In this document: positions 35,992 to 46,880 of the stretch, piece after piece
Position numbering within the stretch: the stretch's first letter is position 1
Layout: each line of letters opens with the position of its first letter
Source of the DNA: Buddleja alternifolia
Lineage: Eukaryota > Streptophyta > Magnoliopsida > Lamiales > Scrophulariaceae
Assembly: GCA_019426215.1 (NCBI GenBank)
Contig: CM033405.1
Span: forward strand, 30,596,199 to 30,660,198
Length of the DNA: 64,000 nt
Reading direction: 5' to 3'
The notes under the pieces: generated by a model
Database searches by the model: none
Told to the model about the DNA's origin: nothing
The model's input: the letters and a program-made list of their open reading frames with translations, nothing else
Translations under genes and position numbers: made by a program

Positions 35992-36400
35992 GTTTTTAGA
36001 TGTGTAAGTGAGTTGAAATAAGGTATTGCTAAATTTTAACTACTAATCTTGAGTGTTGCGTAATTTGATTTATCTTATGATCTAGTTATTTTTTGTATAA
36101 AAAACCCACAACTTGTTCTCGAACCATTCTTTTAGTCCTACACCCCAACTCTAAAAGACAACATACAACACTAAAAGCTATTTATCCAAAAAAAAAAAAA
36201 AGCACTTTTTATAACTTGGTTTTATAATGTAACGTCAGAATCAACTCAATTGGTCAAATTGTACAACTAATGAATCTTATCACATATTATTTTCACATAA
36301 AAGTTGAGAAAAACATTATCATTGATAAAGGAAATCCAATTACAAATCCCGGGATCAAGTCTCAATATAAACGTTTTTAGGGTAGGTTTCCCTAAGCAGG
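35992..36400 (+). repeat. BIO1 3' flank, copy 2 (right part)
   Basis: It resumes after the copia element and matches copies at 41.8-42.05 and 52.2/56.04-56.27 kb through ACTTGTTNTCG, ATTCTTTTAG, CAACACTAAAAGCTATTTATCC and AAAAGTTGAGAAAAACATTA. It preserves the uninterrupted TTCTTTTAGTCC that is split at 52219 in copy 4. Confidence 0.7.
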
Positions 36401-36419
36401 TCCTTATACTTGGCTCTTT

Positions 36420-36530
36420 CCCTAAGCGGTTTCTTAGTTTGTAATAGATTGTTGTTAGTGCTCACTTGTATTGTAATATTTTCGTGTAATTGATAGAATA
36501 TGATGATATAACTGCTTCTTTCAAAAAGTT
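36420..36530 (+). mobile_element. Probable SINE 3' tail
   Basis: GTGTAATTGATAGAATATGA and the following AACTGCTTC match the 3' part of the SINE at 56321-56538 read on its own strand (TTGTAATTGATACAATATGA, then AATCGCTTC). The tRNA-like head is not recognised here. Confidence 0.5.
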
Positions 36531-37767
36531 GTAAATAATAGAAATCAATAGAAAAAAGGAAGGCAAATTATAGAATCTATGCATAAAAATAAATATGTTA
36601 ATATCTTTAAAGAAAAATAGAAAGATAAAGCAACATGAAAAGAAAAAATATGGTCGTTCGATAAGAACATTAAAAGAACAAAAACAAAATATTTATAAAA
36701 TAAAATGTAGAGAAAATAACAATTACTTGAATAATAAATACATGAAAAGATTTGAAATAAAGTCAATAAGAATATGTTAATTTTGGAAATAGACATACCG
36801 AAGAATGAAGAATGAAAAATAAAGTCGAAATAGACATACCGAAGAATGAAGAATGAAAAATAAAGTCAATAAGAATATTGTTTGACAAAATCTTGTAACA
36901 AAAAACCCAAACATAAAACTAATATTGGAGTAACAATGGACCATTTAGCTTTGTTGCTTTAAGACCCGTTGCACATTGAGGAGACAAACATACTAATAGC
37001 GTCTCAGCTATATTGAATAAACATGGTTTTAACATAATCCATTATAAAAAATAAAGGATGGATAAACCATAAAAAACTGAAAAAAGCATGATATATATAA
37101 TCCATAATCTAACAAATATGAATCATAGTCATTTGAAAAAACATAATATACTTTTATAATTTGTACCTGTGTAGTGGGTAGTAAAAAAATGGATTGGAGA
37201 CATGGTGTCATCACGAAACCTGCGACCAATGTTGTACATCAAATCCGTTAGAGATGTGTAATTCAGGAATGAAAGAAATGGCAAGAATACGAATTTTAAA
37301 TGCAAAGAAAAAACAGTGGCATTCACTCAAATCAATTTAGAGTAAATTCCAGAGGGAATGGGTAGAACTTAGAAGCACAGGAGACGCCAGCTCTCTGGTA
37401 TAAAAATTGATAGTGGCCACTCTATATATCATTCCATGGCTTTTGAATAATAATTATAAATTCAAATTTCAAATCACAATTTATGGCTTCGATTAATAGG
37501 TATTCGCCGGTTCACAAATCCAACCTTTAATTTCCAAGATAAAGGAATTTAAGTTTTATAGTTTCTAACAAACAACATTTAAGATTAGGAACAAAAAAAT
37601 AGAAATATCAAATAGCATTAATGGCTATAAATTTCAAACAACCAATATATAATTTAAAAGAAATTCAAAATTCTAAGAATTGAGTATTTGGTCAAAATTG
37701 AGCAATTGAAGTCAAAGGACCCCCTTCAAATATATATAGATAATAGATAGATAGATATATATATATA
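36531..37767. other. AT-rich interval without recognised gene
   Basis: Only a 41-bp perfect tandem duplication (36786-36867, unit starting GAAATAGACATACCGAAG) and low-complexity AT DNA were seen. Confidence 0.5.
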
Positions 37768-38128
37768 GGGTATGGATTAAATACATCCCTATTCTTTAGA
37801 TAAGATATAAGACCCAATCTAGACCATTTAAACCATTTAATCTCAAAGTCCATAATTAAAGCTATTATTTCAGTTTTAATCTTTACTTTGATGATGATAG
37901 GGGCATTTTAGTCAATAGGTCTAACAAACCCAATCAAATAACATACAGGATCAAAATCAAATCCCTTATTATACGCAATAACAGATTCCTCGTCCCTTTT
38001 TAATTATTCCTTCATAAAGTTATATACACAAACGGGGATTTCACAGGTAAAGTTTGCTGCCAGTGTGACACACTTTCAAGAATTTTTTAGCAGAATGAAA
38101 CGCCCTCTTCAATTTCTTCAAGCAAACA

Positions 38129-38215
38129 ATGGCGGCATCAGGAATCGTCACCCACTCGACGTCTCTAATCTTCTCCAGAAGTGCAAAAAGAGCTTCAATC
38201 TTCAAACAATGTTAA
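38129..38215 (+). pseudogene. Possible captured gene start (presequence-like)
   Basis: ATG at 38129 opens MAASGIVTHSTSLIFSRSAK and then stops soon after. The Ser/Arg-rich, acid-free start looks like an organelle-targeting presequence. GC content is above the surroundings and it lies inside a TIR element, as captured exons do. The parent gene is not identified. Confidence 0.3.
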
Positions 38216-38384
38216 ATTATGTTAAAGCTTACAATTCGAATATTATTATCTATATCAGAGAGAGAAAGAGAATATTGGTGTGTGTTTTAATGTGTGTAGA
38301 AGAGTTGAATGTTTATTGGTTTATTTGGGGAGATCAGTGGGTATTTTGGAAAAGTGTGTGTAGAATATGCTTGTTTGATGTGTG

Positions 38385-38825
38385 TATACTGTATAATAAT
38401 TTCTTTCCAGATGAGACTACGCATAAGTAATGAGATGATGAATGGATAATCATTTCGCTAATATACTATATAATGAGTTATAATATACTGTATCATGTGT
38501 TATAACATAATGTATAATGACTTATAAGAATATTTTTAATATGTTATAAACTCATACTGTATAATGAGTTATAATATACAGTATAATATGTTATAATATA
38601 CTGTATAATGGCTTATAAGATATTGTATAATTGAATATTTTTAATATGTTATAAACACGTACTATATAATGAGTTATAATATATCGTATAATGTGTTATA
38701 ATATGCTGTATAATGTCTTATAAGATATTGTATAATTGAATATTTTTAATATGTTATAAATATATTCTGTATAATGAGTTATAATATACTGTATAATATG
38801 TTATAATATATTGTATAATGACTCA
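38385..38825. repeat. Tandem 105-bp repeat block 1
   Basis: About four degenerate copies of a unit containing ATACTGTATAATGAGTTATA, TGTGTTATAACATA, GGCTTATAAGATA and TTGAATATTTTTAATATG. The unit itself is built of shorter (T)ATAATGNNTTATAA palindromes. Confidence 0.8.
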
Positions 38826-39184
38826 TAAGATACAAAAAGAGAAGTAGTGCATTGGTTCATGTGACTGACTGTGAATGTGGAGACTCACTGACTGATGACA
38901 ACAACAACAATAACCCTTTGTCTTTTTCTTTCTAAATAATAATACAAAATTATTTCTTTCTTTTTCATTTGTTTTGACAGAAAATATATGAGAGAGATTG
39001 AATGACATTTCTCTATCGGTATGTTATTTATTTTAAGCAGTATGACATTTGTCTGTCAGTATGTCTTTCTTTTATTTTCATTTTACTCTTTTAAGTTGTT
39101 ATTTATTTTGAGCAGTAAGATTAAGTATGTTGATGTTGATAATATATATAGGATATAGATCAAATACATATTTTTATATTAAAC

Positions 39185-39545
39185 ACATACTGTATAATGA
39201 GTTATAATATACTATATAATGTGTTATAACATACTATATAACGCCTTATAAGATACTGTATAATTGAATATTTTTAATATTTTATAAACACACTGTATGA
39301 TGAGTTATAATATACCGTATAATGTGTTATAACATATTGTATATTGGCTTATAGGATACTGTATAATTGAATATGTTTAATATGTTATAAACACATACTG
39401 TATAATGAGTTATAATATACCGTATAATGTGTTATAACATAATGTATAATGGCTTATAAGATATTGTATAATTGAATATTTTTAATATGTTATAAACACA
39501 TACTGTATAATGAATTATAATATACCGTATAAACACACATTGTAT
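39185..39545. repeat. Tandem 105-bp repeat block 2
   Basis: About 3.5 copies of the same unit as block 1, in the same orientation. Just before it, GGATATAGATCAAATACATA at 39153 resembles the terminal repeat of the whole element, so a nested or duplicated element is possible. Confidence 0.8.
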
Positions 39546-39762
39546 AATATATATATATATATAATTTGATTAGATTCGAGTTGAGAGTTTTGCAAATAAG
39601 CTTATAATACTAAAGATCCATTGAAAGTTGCTACTGAAACGATGAGAAGATAGAATATCAATTAATCGTGAAGTGGGTGAGCTTCTGTTCTTGCCCAAAT
39701 GCTCACATAAACCCCAACGAGAAAAAAAGAAGAATCCTTCAATTTCATCGCCCATTTTAATA

Positions 39763-39885
39763 ATGGCTTCTCGCTTCAGAACAATCTCAAGACCAGCAAT
39801 CAACATTATCAAATCCACCATTACGAAGCCCTCAATCAAATCCCCCGCCTTTCTGTTCATTCAACCTCCTCACTGCGAGATTTAG
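39763..39885 (+). pseudogene. Possible captured gene start, NFD6-like presequence
   Basis: ATG at 39763 encodes MASRFRTISRPAINIIKST and continues for about 40 residues to a TAG at 39883. The MASRxR start and Ser/Lys/Pro-rich, acid-poor composition recall the N-termini of plant mitochondrial NUCLEAR FUSION DEFECTIVE 6-like proteins, but this is by eye. It sits within the right part of the TIR element, so capture of a first exon is the favoured reading; a small independent gene is possible. Confidence 0.35.
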
Positions 39886-40091
39886 GGAGATTTTGTGCCC
39901 TCTTTTTTGGGTTGTAGATGCTGTAATGGTGTAAATTTGACTATTATACCCCTGGTTTAATTGAAATCAATTTTCCTGCCTGTTTTTTGCTTTTTTTTAT
40001 GGACTGTTGGATTTAATTGATCCAATGATGTATATTGGGTCTTATATCTTATCTAACATAGGGTATGTATTAGATCTTGACCCTATATATA

Positions 40092-41095
40092 TATTGTACT
40101 GTGGATATTGACAATGCTAATTTTAAAGTACTTTAGTCTTATATAACTGCTCAATCAAACCAACTTTTCTCATATGTGCTAAAATATCATTTTAACAATT
40201 CCCTTTACTCCAAAATCTCTATTGAGATGTTTCTGCGTTGATATTTATAGATTTTCAGATGTAAGAAGTCGACTTTCACATGTTATTCATAATTCGTTAT
40301 TAGTTGTACAACTGACACTTTAACTTCAATATATTGTGGATTACTTGTAAAGAGGTCTGAACCCTGCTCATCAATCTGTTCTTGTATATTTCATGTGTAC
40401 CTTTTGTATAAAAAGTCTTTAACCAGAACTTATGAATACACATAATACAGTTATGCCTCGACGTTGCAAGTTCGCTGCTCAAGAAGCTCCATGAAGATGG
40501 CATTTATATGAGGCCATAGGGTAATGTCATTTATATGATGTGTGGCCCCTGCACATCCCCGACTGTTTGCCTTAGCGTTTTGCAGAAAGTTTATACCAGA
40601 ATTCAGGAGTTTGGCCAACAGAAAATAACCCGACGACCTGTGTAGCGTGTACTGATAATATTGTTGCTATTTACCTTGTCCTGCTAAGATATTCATATTA
40701 GAGTGCACATGTTAATTCTGTACTTATTTTTTTGCTCCGTTTTATGGTTAACTGATAATATTCATTCTGATCTGTTGTTGGTCTACATGTTTGTGGTGGG
40801 TTATTTTTAAGAACTCTCGAGACTCTGAGTCTGATGCTCCTCTATACATATGATGTTGAATGTATGTATGAGTTGTGACACGCTTGTAGAGCATAAATGA
40901 TGAGAGGGGTGTTTTACTTGAATTGATTTTTAGGAAAATAGTTTGTATTATAACCTTTCAGTAAATGGCAAAATGTGTTTTGTTCTTCATTTTATAATAT
41001 TGCCTTTTCTACGTTTAAATACATTTTTACTATTCAGCTTTTTCCAAAATGCCAAATTCTTATTTTGTTTTTCTCTCATCTGTAAAAGCCGAATA
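40092..41095 (+). pseudogene. BIO1 last-exon pseudogene (copy 3: intron, exon 9, 3' flank)
   Basis: It matches BIO1 from the middle of the last intron (about 5701) through exon 9 and the 3' flank. The exon-9 equivalent is about 40451-40627. Relative to the functional exon it has lost one base early (ACGTAT to ACGTT), and the codon after ATGAGGCCA is TAG (40517-40519) instead of CTG. Upstream exons are absent. It also lacks the fold-back MITE found at 6501 in copy 1. Confidence 0.88.
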
Positions 41096-42345
41096 AGGTA
41101 TTTGATTTGGATCTAAAAGGAACTGGACCCTCAACAGTAAAGCTTGGCTCGAATGCGATCGCGAAGCTCCTAAGATTCAAAGGACCCTCATTAAGGTCAG
41201 CTTGAGATGGATCCTAGAGTAGACCCTCCAAAGATCAAGTCAGTAAAAGACTTAAGATCGAGATCGGTATATTTAAATATGGTGTAATAAATGTCATACC
41301 TCAAAGTAATAAATGTGATGGTATATTTATGGTGGAGGACATGGTGTACGGATCAGGGTCTGCCACGTGGCACAATTCCAACGTGCTGGGTGGGGTTCAT
41401 CAATGGCTCCAGATACGGGTCAGTAGGGCTAGGTGAATCGGGTCGCCCCGAACACGAACTAAAAGAGCACAGATCTTGTCCTGTTCTGAGAATATAGCCA
41501 AGTACCAAGGGCAGAATGGTCTATTGAGTTTATTGAGTTTCAATAATTGTGTTTGAACTTTAATTTGATAGTCAATTGAGTCGAATACGAATCGATCTCG
41601 GGTGATGTAATATTTTTACACATTTTTATCAATTTTTTTTATTAATTAAGTTGAGATCATATTGGGAAAAAAAAATGCTCAAACTAGTTTGAATATTAAT
41701 TTTTTATTTTTTTGGTTAAACCCTTAAACACAATCTCATTGAGCGTCAGGTAGCTTAATTTGCTTTACAATCTTAATTATTTTTCGCATTGAGAATACCC
41801 AACTTGTTTTCGACCTATTCTTTTAAGCCACATCCTATCTCTAAAAGACTACACACAACACTAAAAACTATTTATCCACAAAAAGACACTCTTTATTACT
41901 CGTTTCTTAAATGAAATGTCATAATCAACTAATCTAAATCAATTGGTCAAATTCTACAATTAATTAAATTTTATCACACATAACTTTCGATAAAAGTTGA
42001 GAAAAACATTATTATAGATGAAGGAAATATATCCCAATTACAAATCCCGGAATATAGGTGTCACACATCAATATAAACAGTTTAATGTTAAGTTTTTTTG
42101 GACAGATTCGTACACTTGACTCTCTCAAACTCAAGTGTCACGTAACTAACTGTAAGTACACATGAACTCTTTAATAACATGGCCCAAAATGGGGTTAGAC
42201 AACAAACTCAAGTGTCACGTAACTAACTGTAAGTACACATGAACTCTTTAATAACATGGCCCAAAATGGGGTTAGACAAATTGGCCTAAATACTTTTTTT
42301 TATACCGTGGAGAGTATTTAAGTAAATTCACGTATATATTAGTTT
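41096..42345 (+). repeat. Extended BIO1 flank, copy 3 (right part)
   Basis: 41096-41500 is unassigned. 41515-42300 matches 51865-52215 plus 56034-56700 (copy 4): TTGAGTTTCAATAATTGT, GATCTCGGGNGGTGT, CGACCTATTCTTTTA, AACACTAAAAACTATTTATCC and TAAGTACACATGAACT. It holds uninterrupted sites for the fold-back element and SINE that are present in copy 4. Confidence 0.75.
42127..42280. repeat. Perfect 77-bp tandem duplication
   Basis: The unit beginning AAACTCAAGTGTCACGTAAC and ending GGGGTTAGACAAC occurs twice back to back, identical by eye. Confidence 0.9.
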
Positions 42346-42349
42346 TTGA

Positions 42350-42941
42350 AAAATTACACCAACACCCACTGTTATAATAGGTAATTACACAAACTTATCG
42401 TCTTACAATTGAAATTACATAAACTTAACACACTATAATTAATAATTACATTTACCCCTGGAAACCCCAGCAATAATCAAACAATAATAAATGACATATT
42501 CGCCCTTCACTTAAATTATATATAAAAAAATTGGAATAATATTTTTGTTACATCCGTACTCCCTCTTATAATGTGTAATTACCAAAAACCGCTTCTTGTT
42601 TTTAAAATTACCAGCTCCCCCTACAGAGGGCTAATTATAAGGTTTTTAGTGGTTAAATTGTAAGAATGTTTTGATACATAAGGAGGTGGTTGTAAAAAAT
42701 GCATTATAACTGGGGATGTTTGTATAATTTCAAAAATAAGAAGGGAGATTGGTGTAATTTTTTTTAAATGACATTTGGGCAAGGACATCTTTCGAAGTCA
42801 CATGATGACTTCATAAAAAAACTGATCACATGGGGGTAAATGTATTTTTTATTATAGTGTGTTAGGTACTTGTAATTTCAATTATAAGAGAGTAAGTTTG
42901 TGTAATTACCTATTATAACAGTAAGTGTTGGTGTAATTTTT
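42350..42941. mobile_element. Fold-back MITE of about 590 bp
   Basis: The left arm AAATTACACCAACACCCAC continues for over 60 bp as an inverted match of the right arm (reverse complement AAATTACACCAACACTTAC). Internal sequence is non-coding. It falls in copy 3 of the BIO1 flank. No certain target duplication. Confidence 0.7.
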
Positions 42942-43250
42942 ATTTATTTTTATCACATATCAATATCAAAATCTAAATTTACAATTCCAAATCCAAAATT
43001 TGTAAGTCTGGTGATATCAACTTCCGCTTTCATGTGGGAAATATTGAGTTCAATTTTAAGGTGTCACAAATTGTGACTTTTCCCTATTGTCGATCTGGAT
43101 TTATCCTGTCAGGATTCACCCTTTTTCTAGAAGAATTTTTTTTTTCCCAAAATTTACTGCTCAAATAGATTAAGAAAAAAAAGGTCATTTGGATATTAAT
43201 AAGGCAGCTGGCAATGTACATTATCTCTTAGCAAAATGACTTGAAATTTT
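42942..43250. other. Interval without recognised feature
   Basis: Low-complexity AT-rich sequence; no ORF or repeat ends recognised. Confidence 0.4.
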
Positions 43251-43381
43251 ATGTCACACCGGTATCAATGGTCCCGGTGTGACATACACCATTGGATCGG
43301 GGGGTATTTTAGTAAATGCTCCCCTATTGGGGAATTCAATGGTGTATGCCACACTGGGACCATTGGTACCGGTGTGGCATA
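43251..43381. repeat. 131-bp nested palindrome made of two hairpins
   Basis: TGTCACACCGG and CCGGTGTGACA form a 33-base hairpin at 43252-43284; TGCCACACTGG and CCGGTGTGGCA form another at 43347-43379. The two hairpins are also inverted copies of each other, with TACACCATTG and CAATGGTGTA continuing the pairing inward. It is probably a very small MITE. Confidence 0.75.
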
Positions 43382-43651
43382 GAATGGCCCCAAAATGACC
43401 CTAATTCGACCAATGTTTTGACAAAAACCTGACGTGATCGACTTCAACTCATCCGCCGTCATATCTATTAAATCCGATGGTTCACAATTCTCCATCCTCC
43501 CCTCCTACAATTCCACCCACCCCCAACTGGAAAACCCCCCATCACAATATCACATTAGATGCACAGTATTAAGAAATTGAGAATTTTAAAAAAATAATAC
43601 AAAATTAAATCAAAATTAAGAAAATAATACACAAAAAAATAGTGCTCAGAT

Positions 43652-43835
43652 AATAGCACATTCCGCGCCACGTACGCGCGGAATCTGCCAGATTCCGCGC
43701 CACATCAGCGCAGAATAGAATATGTATTTTTTTTAAAATTAAAAGGCATTCCGCGCCACGTCAGCGCGGAATAGAGCAATTTTTATTTTTTTTAAATAAA
43801 TTTGGCCCATTCCGCGCTGACTCAGCGCGGAATGG
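43652..43835. repeat. Left cluster of four GC-rich hairpins
   Basis: Four copies of ATTCCGCGC-(7-8 nt)-GCGCGGAAT type hairpins near 43660, 43690, 43747 and 43808, separated by AT-rich spacers. Loops vary (CACGTCA, TGACTCA) while stems are conserved. Confidence 0.85.
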
Positions 43836-43859
43836 CCAATATTTTTTTTTTGTTATTTA

Positions 43860-44945
43860 TCTTTTGTTTTTTTTCCTTATTTCCCGCCCATTTTTCTCCT
43901 TTTTTCGTGCATTTTTGAGTTTTAATTTGAACATATAAATTGTAGACTTTCATATAGACTTTGTAACCACACAAGAATGGACTCATTCCGATACCCGAGT
44001 GAAGAAATATAACAAGTAAAAAATGACACATTAGAGTAATTTTTTAAAGAAAATAATAACGTTGTCTATGTTCCGGCTCATTTTTCTCCCTTTGTCGTTC
44101 AATTTTGAGTTTTGACTTGAACACATAAATTGTAGATTTTCTATAAACTTTGTAACCACACAAGAATATACTCATTTCGATACCTTAGTGAAGGAATATG
44201 ACAAGTAAAAAAACACACATATACGGATTTTTCAGAAAAAAATATTTTGTTGTCGTCTTCGGGATGATTTTTCGACATTTCTTGTACATTTTTAGGCTTC
44301 GACTTCAACACAAAAAATGTATATTGACTCACAAAGTTTGTAACGGTATGAGAATTGATTCATTTCAATATCCGAGTGAAAAAATACAACATGTTAAAAT
44401 GGAACGGATTTTTCCGAAAAAAATATTTTTTCGTCATCTTCGGGATGATTTTTCGACCTTTTTTGTACATTTTCAGGCATCGACTTCAACACAAAAAATG
44501 TAGATTGACTCAAAAAGTTTGTAACGGTGTAAGAATTGATTCATTTCGATATCCGTATGAAAAAATACAACATATTAAAAAGGAACGGGTTTTTCAGAAA
44601 AAAATATTTTTCATCATCTTCGGGATGGTTTTTCGACATTTTTTGTACATTTTCAGGCTTTGACTTCAACACTAAAAATATAGACTGACTCACAAAGTTT
44701 GTAACGGTATAAGAATTGATTCATTTCGATATCCGGGTGAAAATATACAATATGTTAAAAAAGACATATATATACGATTTTTTTGAAAAAAAAATAATTT
44801 TTCGTCATCTTCGGGATGATTTTTCTACATTTTCTGTACATTTTCGGGCTTCAACTTCAACACAAAAAATGTAGATTGACTCACAAAGTTTGTAACGGTG
44901 TAAGAATTGATTCATTTCGATATCCGGATGAAAAAATACAACATG
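43860..44945 (+). repeat. Six direct 180-190-bp units (left arm)
   Basis: Using the GTAAC anchor, units recur at 43963, 44152, 44340, 44521, 44701 and 44892, that is at intervals of about 180-191 bp. Each contains TCGGGATGATTTTTCGAC, TTCAACACAAAAAATGTAGA and GAATTGATTCATTTCGATA. The outer two units are more divergent than the inner four. Confidence 0.85.
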
Positions 44946-44995
44946 TTTAGTAACGTCTTTATTAAATTTAATGTATGTTTAAACCTGATTATCGA

Positions 44996-46040
44996 AATAA
45001 ATCAATTCTTGCACCGTTACAAACTTTGTGAGTCAATTTACATTTTTTGTGTTGAAGTTGAAGCCCGAAAATGTACAAAAAATGTAGAAAAATCATCCCG
45101 AAGATGACGAAAAATTATTTTTTTCCAAAAAATTCGTATATATATATGTCTTTTTTAACATATTGTATATTTTCACTCGGATATCGAAATGAATCAATTC
45201 TTATACCGTTACAAACTTTGTGAGTCAATCTATATTTTTAGTGTTGAAGTTGAAGCCTGAAAATGTACAAAAAATGTTGAAAAACCATCCCGAAGATGAT
45301 GAAAAATATTTTTTTCCGAAAAATTCGTTCCATTTTAATATGTTGTATTTTTTCATCCGGATATCGAAATGAATCAATTCTTATACCGTTACAAACTTTA
45401 TGAGTCAATCTACATTTTTTGTGTTGAAGTCGAAGCCTGAAAATGTACAAAAAAGGTCAAAAAATCATCCCGAAGATGACGAAAAAATATTTTTTTTGGA
45501 AAAATCCGTTCCGTTTTAACATGTTGTATTTTTTCACTCGGATATTGAAATGAATCAATTCTCATACCGTTACAAATTTTGTGAGTCAATCTACATTTTT
45601 TGTGTTGAAGTCGAAGCCTGAAAATGTACAAAAAATGTCGAAAAATCATCACGAAGACGACAACAAAATATTTTTTTCTGAAAAATTCGTATATGTCTGT
45701 CTTTTTTTACTTGTCATATTCCTTCACTAAGGTATCGAAATGAGTCTATTCTTGTGTGGTTACAAAGTTTATATGAAAATCTACAATTTATGTGTTCAAG
45801 TCAAAATCAAAATTGAACGACAAAAGGAGAAAAATGAGCCGGAAACATAGACAATGTTATTATTTTCTTTAAAAAATTATTCTAATGTGTCATTTTTTAC
45901 TTGTTATATTTCTTCACTCGGGTATCTGAATGAGTCCATTCTTGTGTGGTTACAAAGTCTATATGAAAGTCTACAATTTATATGTTCAAGTCAAAACTCA
46001 AAAATGCACGAAAAAGGAGAAAAATGAGCGGGAAATAAGG
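44996..46040 (-). repeat. Six inverted 180-190-bp units (right arm)
   Basis: Inverse units with anchors at about 45003, 45195, 45375, 45556, 45747 and 45937 mirror the left arm one to one, including the two divergent outer units. Arms pair over more than 1 kb. Confidence 0.85.
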
Positions 46041-46079
46041 AAAAAAAACAAAAGATAAATAACAAAAAAAAAAAATATT

Positions 46080-46315
46080 GGCCATTCCGCGTTGAGTCAG
46101 CGCGGAATGGGCCAAATTTATTTAATAAAAATAAAAATTGCTCTATTCTGCGCTCGGGCAGCGCGGAATGTCAGTCGGTCAGTTGACCGACTGCCATTCC
46201 GCGCTGACGTGGCGCGGAATGCCTTTTAATTTTTTTTAAAAATACATATTCTATTCCGCGCTAATGTGGCGCGGAATCTGGTAGATTCCGTGCTTACGTG
46301 GCGCGGAATGTGCTA
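46080..46315. repeat. Right cluster of five GC-rich hairpins plus one extra palindrome
   Basis: Five ATTCCGCGC/GCGCGGAAT hairpins near 46083, 46144, 46194, 46253 and 46282. Between the second and third is a different perfect palindrome, CAGTCGGTCA-GT-TGACCGACTG, that has no counterpart on the left. Confidence 0.85.
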
Positions 46316-46399
46316 TTATCTGAGTACTATTTTTTTGTGTATTATTTTCTTAATTTCGATTTATTTTTGTATTATTTTTTTAAAATTCTTTTAGAAATT

Positions 46400-46880
46400 A
46401 AACGAGTACATATAATACATACATATATATATATATATATATATTATATTCAGAGAGAGAGGAACAATCACTGCTACTAATTACTATTCCCAGTAGCAGA
46501 AAGCCAGAAGCAAAAAGATCTTAAAACTCTCCTGTGTTCTTTGTATCTATATCTATATCCCTGTGCTTTTGTCGCCCTCGTCATCCAAACTTTCGCCATT
46601 TCTCTCACTCCCACACCACACACACAGAGAGATAGACAGAGATAAACGAAACCCGTTGATTAGATTAACAAATTAACCTGAACCCCACTTTGTGTTTGAT
46701 CTAAACTCAAAAACCCATCAGGTAATGTTTAAATATATGTATCTATCATGTATATATGTTTAGGGGAGATGGGTTTTTCTTGTTGGTTGTTATATTTGGG
46801 GATCTGGGTTTTAAGGAGAAAATTGAGATGTGTTTGACTTAATTTGGGGTTCAGATTGATTGAGGTGTTTTGTAGTGTAA
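46400..46880 (+). promoter_or_regulatory. Probable promoter and 5' UTR of a CBP60 fragment
   Basis: A TA microsatellite (46420-46446) and GA-rich start region precede a long leader. CATCAG|GTAATG at 46721/46722 and TTCAG|ATTG at 46854/46855 define a likely 5'-UTR intron (46722-46854), a common feature of this gene family's leaders. The transcription start is not determined. Confidence 0.5.

Larger units (their letters stand above)
37768..40083. mobile_element. TIR element (Pack-type candidate) with tandem repeats
   Basis: The left end GGGTATGGATTAAATACATC continues to TTAGATAAGATATAAGACCC. The right end, reverse-complemented, reads GGGTCAAGATCTAATACATA and likewise continues to TTAGATAAGATATAAGACCC, so TIRs exceed 50 bp. 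Flanks are TA-rich (possible 9-bp TATATATAT duplication, low complexity). Inside are two blocks of 105-bp tandem repeats and two short GC-richer segments that resemble starts of host genes. Long TIRs and a possible 9-bp duplication suggest a Mutator-like element. No transposase is present. Confidence 0.65.
43580..46389. mobile_element. 2.8-kb fold-back element with hairpin clusters and 6+6 inverted repeats
   Basis: Terminal arms (AGAATTTTAAAAAAATAATAC and its inverse) are followed at both ends by clusters of CATTCCGCGC...GCGCGGAATG hairpins, then six 185-bp units on the left and six inverted on the right, around a 50-bp spacer near 44945-44995. Flanking TTAAGAAAT (43569-43577) and TTTAGAAAT (46390-46398) would be a 9-bp duplication with one mismatch, as for Mutator-like elements. 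No transposase; the apparent ORFs of 60-100 codons merely follow the repeat. Confidence 0.8.

Noticed and set aside
44198..45652. Repeated 60-100-codon frames (FLYIFRLRLQHKKC) on both strands
   Set aside because: Each follows one or two 185-bp units of the fold-back element; no conserved protein.
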